Below are positions 1 through 3,904 of a stretch of DNA of 5,525 nt, piece by piece. The notes under the pieces were generated by a model. That model was not told the DNA's origin. It ran no database searches and was given only the letters and a program-made list of their open reading frames with translations. The stretch is taken from NCBI GenBank assembly GCA_937913075.1, contig CALEPU010000151.1, positions 1-5,525 on the forward strand, written 5' to 3'. Source of the DNA: an uncultured Clostridia bacterium (GTDB lineage Bacteria > Bacillota > Clostridia > Christensenellales > CAG-138). How positions within the stretch are numbered: position 1 is the stretch's first letter; each line of letters starts with the position of its first letter. The position numbers and the translations under genes are program-made.

Positions 1-1
1 A

Positions 2-34
2 AATCCAAGCACCGGTGATAATCCAATACCGGTG
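2..34. repeat. Imperfect 18-bp tandem repeat with palindromic ACCGGT cores, possible weak folD terminator
   Basis: Two copies of AATCCAA-N1/2-ACCGGTG lie at 2-17 and 20-34; the second has one base fewer before the core. Because ACCGGT is its own reverse complement, the pair can also fold as a hairpin: CACCGGT (10-16) with ACCGGTG (28-34), an 11-nt loop. It begins 31 bp beyond the folD stop, so it could end the cyuA-folD transcript. The minus-strand bases after the stem (CTTGGATTT) are only weakly U-rich and the window then ends, so terminator function is uncertain. Frame 2 of the plus strand is open across it to a TAA at 47-49, so it might instead be the tail of a convergent gene. Confidence 0.45.
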
Positions 35-64
35 GGAGAAGCAGGTTAAAATGGAACGGTAATA

Positions 65-919
65 TTAATCAGCATATTTCTTAGCAGCCTCAACAACGTG
101 GCTCATCAGCACGCTTGTAGTTACGCCGCCTACGCCACCCGGAACAGGAGTAATTGCGGAGACGATGGGAGAGACGGAATCGAAATCGACGTCTCCGACT
201 ATCTTCTGCTTCTCCTCGCTCCAGTTGATGCCGACGTCGATAACAGTCTGTCCCTCGTGAACAAAGTCGGAGTTGACCATTCCTGCTTTGCCGGCTGCGG
301 CAACGAGTATATCGGCTCTGCGGCAGACGGCGGGAAGATACCGAGTCTTCGTGTGGCAGACGGTGACCGTGGCATTTTTCTTGATCAGCATCATTGAAAC
401 CGGCTTACCGATAACAAGGCTCCTTCCGATAACCGTCACGTTCTTGCCTGTTAAATCAATGCCATAATAGTCCAAGAGCTCTATGACCGCCTGTGCTGTA
501 CAAGGAGAGTACCCCAAAGGCTTCTGCGCGTAAACGCCTGCCATGCTCAAATCGGTGATACCGTCCATATCCTTTTCGGGAGAAAGTGCATTGCACACTC
601 TTGCTTCGTATATATGCTTTGGCAGCGGCTTGAACATGAGTACGCCGTGAATTGAGCAGTCGGTATTGATCTCATTTATCGCTTGTATCAGCTCATCCTC
701 GGAAACGTCAACGGGGAAAGCACGCTTGACGACTTCGACGCCCACAGCAACAGCCCTTTTGACTGCACCGTTCTCATACGAGAGATCGTCCGGTCTCTCG
801 CCAACTCGGACGATGCAGAGCGTGGGGGAGACCCCGCGAGCTTTCAGTTCCTCAACTGCCGAAGCTGTTCTGTCGTTTATCGCAGCAGTAACTGCGTTTC
901 CCTTTAAAATCTCAGCCAT
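65..919 (-). CDS. folD: FolD-type methylene-tetrahydrofolate dehydrogenase (cyclohydrolase activity doubtful)
   Basis: Cytosolic one-carbon enzyme. The family oxidises 5,10-methylene-THF to methenyl-THF with NAD(P)+, and usually also hydrolyses that to 10-formyl-THF. The 284 residues match the family length. Visible motifs: VGERPDD (39-45) with Tyr48 of the folate site; PEKDMDG (114-120), whose Asp119 aligns with the folate-binding Asp; the Rossmann dinucleotide site VIGRS (163-167) followed by IGKP (170-173); VIDVGIN (226-232); and TPVPGGVG (257-264). Gapless alignment to E. coli and human FolD, recalled from memory, puts Ala52 where the catalytic Lys (Tyr+4) should be, and Phe96 where the conserved Gln of LVQLPLP should be. 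The C-terminal PGGVGPMT signature reads PGGVGGVT. Dehydrogenase activity is plausible; cyclohydrolase activity is doubtful. I believe related Clostridia FolD proteins share the DDLSYE pattern, so this is more likely a lineage variant than a broken gene. Second gene of an operon, 9 nt after cyuA. ATG start, supported by its ribosome binding site. Confidence 0.93.
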   Translation of the reverse strand: MAEILKGNAVTAAINDRTASAVEELKARGVSPTLCIVRVGERPDDLSYENGAVKRAVAVGVEVVKRAFPVDVSEDELIQAINEINTDCSIHGVLMFKPLPKHIYEARVCNALSPEKDMDGITDLSMAGVYAQKPLGYSPCTAQAVIELLDYYGIDLTGKNVTVIGRSLVIGKPVSMMLIKKNATVTVCHTKTRYLPAVCRRADILVAAAGKAGMVNSDFVHEGQTVIDVGINWSEEKQKIVGDVDFDSVSPIVSAITPVPGGVGGVTTSVLMSHVVEAAKKYAD

Positions 920-925
920 ATAAAT

Positions 926-936
926 ACCTCACTCCT
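926..936 (-). promoter_or_regulatory. folD ribosome binding site overlapping the cyuA stop codon
   Basis: The minus strand reads AGGAGTGAGGT, with GAGG 7 nt before the folD ATG. The TGA inside this stretch (929-931) is the stop codon of the upstream gene, so ribosomes finishing cyuA end on the folD Shine-Dalgarno. This favours translational coupling and fixes the folD start at 919. Confidence 0.75.
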
Positions 937-2224
937 GATTGCTGCCGTTAGCAAGCATTATTCTTAATATTTCACGGTCGGTCTCACGCATTCCGTCCTT
1001 GCCGAGCTTACCTATGTTTGCGATTGTAGCTTCGACGCCCTTTGAAATAATTCCGTCGCCGCCCTGAAATTCAAGACCGCGAACGTACATCTGATAGCCG
1101 AGTATCCCGGCGTCGACGGCGGAAGCGATCTTCGCAGCACAGCTCGGCTTTGCGCCGTCGCATACTATGCCGCTGACGACAGCCAGTGCATTAACAAGCG
1201 TATGTGCCACAACGTCATAATCTCCGCCGAGAAGATATGCTATGCCGGCGCCTGCGCCGCAGCCCGCGTTTACGGCTCCGCAGAACGCGGATAGCCTTCC
1301 TATCCATGTCTTCTGATGTATAGTAACAAGGTTTGAAACGCAGAGCGCGCGCAGAAGCTTGTCCTCGCCGACGTCGTATTCCCTTGCGTAAACTATAACG
1401 GGAAGTGAAGCCGCCATGCCCTGATTGCCGCTGCCCGATACTATTATAACGGGCATCTCGCAGCCGCTCATCCTCGCGTCCGAGCCTGCTGCCGCCATGG
1501 CTTTTGCCCTGATCTTGACGTCATATCCGTACGTGTCAAGCAGTACCCTGCCGACCCTTGCACCCCAGTTGCCGCGAATTCCCTCGTTTGCTATCGCGGT
1601 GTTATAGGAGATCTGACGCTCTAAAACCTCGCGCACATCGTCAAGCTCGACCGTATCTGCAAAATCGACTATATCCTTTATCGTCAAAACGCCCCTGTCG
1701 GTCAAACCTTGTGAGGAAAGCTCTATTTCAGGAGCCTCAAACAGCGTTTCGCCATTCTTTTGAATAAGAACTACGTTAGTATGGTAATCCTTTATACGCA
1801 GACGAGAATAATCCGTGCCTGCATGCAGAGTGATGTCAATATCGAAAATGACCTCCGCGGCAGATGAGGGGCGAACGATCATCGGCACACTCCGCATAAA
1901 ATTCTTTATCTTGGGTTTGTCGGCCTCGGATACGTTTGCGAGCACTTCAAGCACGCGGTCGGCCTCGCCAACGGTAATGCCTGCGGCTGCAGCAGCCTCG
2001 ATACCTTTAAGACCGCAGGTGTTGGGCACTACGACCGACTTGACGTTTTTGATGATGTTTCCGCTGACGGAGATCTCGACCCTGTCAGGCAGAGCACCCA
2101 AAACAGACCTTGCCTTCGCTGCCGCAAAGGCAATAGCGATAGGCTCAGTGCAGCCCATGGCGGGGACGAGCTCTTCTTTTAATATGTCGATATATGCCTT
2201 ATATCTTGTGTCGTCGGAACGCAT
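929..2224 (-). CDS. cyuA: L-cysteine desulfidase / L-serine dehydratase alpha-like Fe-S lyase (CyuA/YhaM, UPF0597 family)
   Basis: Predicted cytosolic [4Fe-4S] lyase. Characterised members split L-cysteine into pyruvate, ammonia and sulfide, and the fold is shared with the alpha subunit of Fe-S L-serine dehydratases. The 431 residues are close to E. coli YhaM/CyuA. Visible: the N-terminal signature PAMGCTEPIA with Cys25; a glycine-rich SGSGNQG (263-269); GAVNAGCGAGAG (316-327) with Cys322; and CDGAKPSC (355-362) with Cys355 and Cys362, resembling the DGAK-x-x-C cluster-binding segment of serine dehydratases. Cys25, Cys322 and one of Cys355/Cys362 are the likely cluster ligands (inference). 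There is no signal peptide or membrane segment. First gene of an operon with folD, behind its own promoter at 2252-2280 and a strong ribosome binding site 5 nt before the ATG. Whether cysteine, serine or another amino acid is the true substrate cannot be settled here, and no transporter is adjacent. Family assignment is secure; the gene symbol is by homology. Confidence 0.92.
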   Translation of the reverse strand: MRSDDTRYKAYIDILKEELVPAMGCTEPIAIAFAAAKARSVLGALPDRVEISVSGNIIKNVKSVVVPNTCGLKGIEAAAAAGITVGEADRVLEVLANVSEADKPKIKNFMRSVPMIVRPSSAAEVIFDIDITLHAGTDYSRLRIKDYHTNVVLIQKNGETLFEAPEIELSSQGLTDRGVLTIKDIVDFADTVELDDVREVLERQISYNTAIANEGIRGNWGARVGRVLLDTYGYDVKIRAKAMAAAGSDARMSGCEMPVIIVSGSGNQGMAASLPVIVYAREYDVGEDKLLRALCVSNLVTIHQKTWIGRLSAFCGAVNAGCGAGAGIAYLLGGDYDVVAHTLVNALAVVSGIVCDGAKPSCAAKIASAVDAGILGYQMYVRGLEFQGGDGIISKGVEATIANIGKLGKDGMRETDREILRIMLANGSNQE

Positions 2225-2228
2225 GATT

Positions 2229-2235
2229 ACCTCCC
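2229..2235 (-). promoter_or_regulatory. cyuA ribosome binding site
   Basis: The minus strand reads GGGAGGT, with GGAGG 5 nt before the ATG at 2224. It is near-perfect and confirms the start. The leader from the predicted transcription start (about 2245) is only about 20 nt, leaving no room for a riboswitch. Confidence 0.8.
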
Positions 2236-2251
2236 GAATTTAACTCAAGTT

Positions 2252-2280
2252 ATTATACCTCAACAATACGGCATATTCAA
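2252..2280 (-). promoter_or_regulatory. SigA-type promoter of the cyuA-folD operon
   Basis: On the minus strand, TTGAAT (2280-2275) is followed after exactly 17 bp by a perfect TATAAT (2257-2252). Transcription would start near 2245. The -35 box lies inside the left arm of an inverted repeat whose right arm covers the -35 box of the divergent lipoprotein promoter. Confidence 0.75.
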
Positions 2281-2337
2281 GCAAATTCGACAGCAATACT
2301 TATGCAGTGTCAAAACCTGTGTCGCTTGTTTGCTTGA
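2277..2337. promoter_or_regulatory. Inverted repeat spanning two divergent -35 boxes, candidate shared operator
   Basis: TCAAGCAAA (2277-2285) is a perfect inverted copy of TTTGCTTGA (2329-2337). Further in, CGACA (2288-2292) mirrors TGTCG (2320-2324), offset by 2 bp. The outer arms overlap both -35 boxes. The two -35 and two -10 boxes are placed symmetrically about position 2307. Part of the match (TTGA) is forced by both arms containing a -35 box, but the adjacent TTTGC is not. A transcription factor bound here could contact both promoters; its identity is unknown. Confidence 0.5.
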
Positions 2338-2362
2338 TAAACAGTGAATACGGTGTTATAAT
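2334..2362 (+). promoter_or_regulatory. SigA-type promoter of the lipoprotein gene
   Basis: TTGATA (2334-2339), a 17-bp spacer and a perfect TATAAT (2357-2362) predict a transcription start near 2369 and a 36-nt leader before the ATG at 2405. It diverges from the cyuA promoter as its mirror image. Confidence 0.75.
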
Positions 2363-2392
2363 TAATATATTAAACGGATGCAATACACAATC

Positions 2393-2399
2393 GGGAGGG
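2393..2399 (+). promoter_or_regulatory. Lipoprotein ribosome binding site, decides the start
   Basis: GGGAGGG lies 5 nt before ATG 2405. An in-frame ATG at 2378 is upstream of this site and would add nine residues in front of the signal peptide. It lacks a Shine-Dalgarno, so 2405 is the start. Confidence 0.8.
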
Positions 2400-2404
2400 A
2401 CAAC

Positions 2405-2947
2405 ATGAAAAACATAAAGCTTTTATCCGCACTAATTCTTATAGCTGCAATGGTCTTTATATTTGCTGCCTGTGCTGCTAAGTCTCCTGCATGGAGCACG
2501 CCCGCAGACGTTACCGGCACAACCTTTGAAGCCGGTAAATTCACCGTACTTGTACCCGATGGCTGGAGCGGTGTTGCCGTTTCCGATACCTTCAACGATT
2601 ACGATACAGCTTATAACCCCTATCAGGCATACATCGCAAAGGGTAAGAACATCAACTCCGAAACAGGCGTATACTCCAAGCCGTATATCCTTGTTGAATT
2701 TACTCCCGCCGATGAGACCTTCTATGAACTGAGCTCCATGTTTTACGACAACGTTGAGGAGAAGTCCATCACCGTCAACGGGCAGGAGTGGATCGGCTTT
2801 TCCGGACATTTTATAAGCGACTGCATAATCCTTTGGACCGAGTATGCCGACGGCTCTCATGCCGAAGTCACGATCTATCACGAAGGCGACAAGATCACCG
2901 TTGACGACGTTGACGTACAGGCTATCCTGATGAGCATCAGGTATTGA
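2405..2947 (+). CDS. Small secreted lipoprotein of unknown function
   Basis: 180 residues; I do not recognise a named family. The N-terminus is a lipoprotein signal: two lysines (Lys2, Lys5), a hydrophobic stretch at about 6-22, and a lipobox-like FAAC at 20-23, so Cys23 would be lipidated after signal peptidase II cleavage and the protein held on the outer face of the membrane. Phe at -3 is less usual than Leu but tolerated. The mature part is acidic and rich in alternating hydrophobic/polar strands and aromatics: FTVLVPDGW (46-54), PYILVEFTP (93-101), a helix-like FYELSSMFYDNVEE (106-119), then GQEWIGFSG (126-134) and LWTEYADG (143-150). The VPDGW start and the late strand pairs recall small PsbP/Mog1-like beta-sandwich lipoproteins, but that is only a resemblance. 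Single-gene unit with its own promoter, divergent from cyuA-folD and 202 bp before gntR. No obvious terminator follows. Confidence 0.85.
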   Translation: MKNIKLLSALILIAAMVFIFAACAAKSPAWSTPADVTGTTFEAGKFTVLVPDGWSGVAVSDTFNDYDTAYNPYQAYIAKGKNINSETGVYSKPYILVEFTPADETFYELSSMFYDNVEEKSITVNGQEWIGFSGHFISDCIILWTEYADGSHAEVTIYHEGDKITVDDVDVQAILMSIRY

Positions 2948-3052
2948 TTATATTAAGCCCATGCCCTGTGCTATATTCTGCGGCGGGTGTTTGCCTTATA
3001 AATGAGCGGACCGATCAATATATGACTGCGAAAAATTAATATTTTTGTCGTA
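2948..3052. other. Intergenic stretch after the lipoprotein, no gene seen
   Basis: No convincing open frame and no G+C-rich hairpin with a T-run, so the lipoprotein transcript may run into gntR or end by another route. The only structure is the A/T-rich segment near its right end, listed separately as an UP-like element. Confidence 0.5.
3031..3046 (+). promoter_or_regulatory. A/T-rich UP-like element upstream of the gntR promoter
   Basis: Sixteen consecutive A/T bases (A5, then TTAATA, then T5) end 7 bp before the -35 box. This is about -57 to -42 from the predicted start, where the RNA polymerase alpha-subunit C-terminal domains bind UP elements. The phased A- and T-runs fit the family consensus. 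It can also be read as a 6-bp A/T-only hairpin, too weak to terminate transcription. Confidence 0.45.
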
Positions 3053-3059
3053 TTGACAA
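3045..3059. promoter_or_regulatory. Inverted repeat over the gntR -35 box, possible autoregulatory operator
   Basis: TTGTC-GTATT-GACAA is a 5-bp-arm palindrome that contains the TTGACA -35 box. Its ends fit the TNGT...ACNA pattern of FadR-type GntR operators, but with 7 bp between the half-sites rather than the usual 3. Repression by blocking the -35 is plausible. The match is short and partly forced by the -35 consensus. Confidence 0.3.
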
Positions 3060-3081
3060 CGGAAAAGATATCGCTTATAAT
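3053..3081 (+). promoter_or_regulatory. Consensus SigA promoter for gntR
   Basis: A perfect TTGACA (3053-3058), a 17-bp spacer and a perfect TATAAT (3076-3081) are preceded by an A/T-rich UP-like tract. Predicted start is near 3088, giving a 62-nt leader. This is unusually strong for a regulator gene and suggests the promoter is normally held down by a repressor, perhaps GntR itself. Confidence 0.85.
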
Positions 3082-3108
3082 ATATTCAGTTAGGGCAGAC
3101 GTCCTACA

Positions 3109-3153
3109 ATGCCCGTATTACTTTTTAAGGAAGCGAGAAATTGTAACTTATGA
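3109..3153 (+). CDS. Possible 14-codon leader peptide coupled to gntR
   Basis: An ATG at 3109 in the gntR leader opens a 14-codon frame, MPVLLFKEARNCNL, whose TGA (3151-3153) overlaps the gntR ATG (3150-3152) as ATGA. gntR has no well-placed Shine-Dalgarno: the best candidate, AAGGAAG at 3127-3133, lies inside this small frame and ends 16 nt before the ATG (its GGA core 18 nt before). Ribosomes ending here could re-initiate on gntR. The small ORF's own ribosome binding site is weak (AGGG at 3092-3095, 13 nt upstream). There is no run of one amino acid that would suggest attenuation. It could be chance. Confidence 0.3.
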   Translation: MPVLLFKEARNCNL

Positions 3154-3827
3154 GTACACAGCTAAAAGACATTGCAGAAGAAATGCAGCAGAAATCCATG
3201 GCGGCAAGGGATTGGGTGTTCCAGGTAATCCGTACTGCCATCATTCGCGGGGTATTGCCCGGCGGCATGCCTCTTCGTCAGGACGAGATATCGGCGCAGC
3301 TATCCGTAAGCCATATTCCTGTTAGAGAGGCTTTCCGTCAGCTTGATGCACAGGGTCTTGTCAGGATCTATCCCAATCGTGGCGCTGTCGTCACCAAGCT
3401 TACCAAGGAAGAGCTTGGGAACGCAATGGATACCCGCATAGTGCTCGAGCTTGGCGCTATCCGCGCCGCCGTTCCTCACATGACAGAGGAGTGCCTTGAA
3501 AAAGCACAGGCTGTGCTGACTGAGGCTGCCGAGGAGAACGATCCCAATAAGCTTGAGGATCTTAACCTCAAATTCCATTTTGCTCTTTACGAGGCGGCAA
3601 ATAACCCCTTCATGGTACAGCTTATTGAGCAGATACATGCCAATGTCGACAGGTATATTCGCCCGTACTATACCCCCTCCGAGAACTATACCCAGACTGT
3701 TGAGGAGCATACACGGCTGCTTGAAGCATGCCGTAATAAGGACGTTGAGTTTGCCTGCGCGCTCCTTCGCACTCACCTTGAAAGGACTAAGGTGCTGGGT
3801 CTGAACTCTCCGCTGCTTGCCGTCTGA
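3150..3827 (+). CDS. GntR-family transcriptional regulator, FadR subfamily with FCD domain
   Basis: Cytosolic DNA-binding regulator, 225 residues, typical for FadR/FCD proteins. Residues about 20-84 form the winged helix: an initial helix DWVFQVIRTAIIRG (21-34), the HTH at about 43-71 (LRQDEISAQL, then VSHIPVREAFRQLDAQGLV), and the wing YPNRGAVV (74-81). From about 90 the all-helical FCD ligand domain follows, with Arg96/Glu100, NLKFHFALYEAANNP (139-153), EEHTRLLEA (185-193) and LRTHLERT (206-213). His143, His187 and His209 match the family's metal-binding histidines. The position four before His143, often Asp, is Asn139, a common subtype whose metal binding is less certain. FCD regulators usually sense small organic acids; the ligand here is unknown. 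An in-frame TAA two codons upstream (3144-3146) rules out a longer start; Met12 (3183) is the alternative but also lacks a ribosome binding site. Own promoter, terminator at 3844-3880. Confidence 0.92.
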   Translation: MSTQLKDIAEEMQQKSMAARDWVFQVIRTAIIRGVLPGGMPLRQDEISAQLSVSHIPVREAFRQLDAQGLVRIYPNRGAVVTKLTKEELGNAMDTRIVLELGAIRAAVPHMTEECLEKAQAVLTEAAEENDPNKLEDLNLKFHFALYEAANNPFMVQLIEQIHANVDRYIRPYYTPSENYTQTVEEHTRLLEACRNKDVEFACALLRTHLERTKVLGLNSPLLAV

Positions 3828-3843
3828 TCAACAGCAAATTAAC

Positions 3844-3880
3844 AGCATCCGCTGCCGGTTTGGCGGACGGATGCTTTTTT
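3844..3880 (+). terminator. Intrinsic terminator of gntR between convergent genes
   Basis: AGCATCCG (3844-3851) pairs with CGGATGCT (3868-3875). Past a bulged A at 3867 an inner stem (3852-3856 with 3862-3866, one G-U pair) closes a 5-nt GGTTT loop, and a run of six T (3875-3880) follows. It begins 17 nt after the gntR stop. On the minus strand the stem is followed only by GTTAATTT, so it would stop transcripts from the convergent mutase gene less well. No other terminator for that gene is visible in the 77-bp gap. Confidence 0.88.
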
Positions 3881-3904
3881 GCGCGGATTATCATTGCGTT
3901 ACGG

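Noticed and set aside
1815..2243. 142-aa plus-strand frame inside cyuA
   Set aside because: Antisense to the conserved N-terminal domain of the lyase; it has no expression signals and its translation is low-complexity Ala/Ser/Thr.
2224..2245. Riboswitch or attenuator in front of cyuA
   Set aside because: The predicted leader is about 20 nt and mostly ribosome binding site; too short for a structured element.
2378..2404. Nine-residue N-terminal extension of the lipoprotein from ATG 2378
   Set aside because: No ribosome binding site before it, it lies only about 9 nt after the predicted transcription start, and a strong GGGAGGG sits just before ATG 2405, which opens a canonical signal peptide.
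2432..2881. 149-aa frame antisense to the lipoprotein
   Set aside because: No promoter or ribosome binding site, and wholly within a gene with a clear signal peptide, start and promoter; a shadow frame.
3031..3046. A5...T5 hairpin as a terminator for the lipoprotein gene
   Set aside because: The stem contains no G-C pairs and would be unstable in RNA; its position just upstream of a consensus -35 fits an UP-like element better.
3300..3776. 158-aa frame antisense to gntR
   Set aside because: Lies entirely within the well-conserved regulator coding region and its translation resembles no known protein; a shadow frame.
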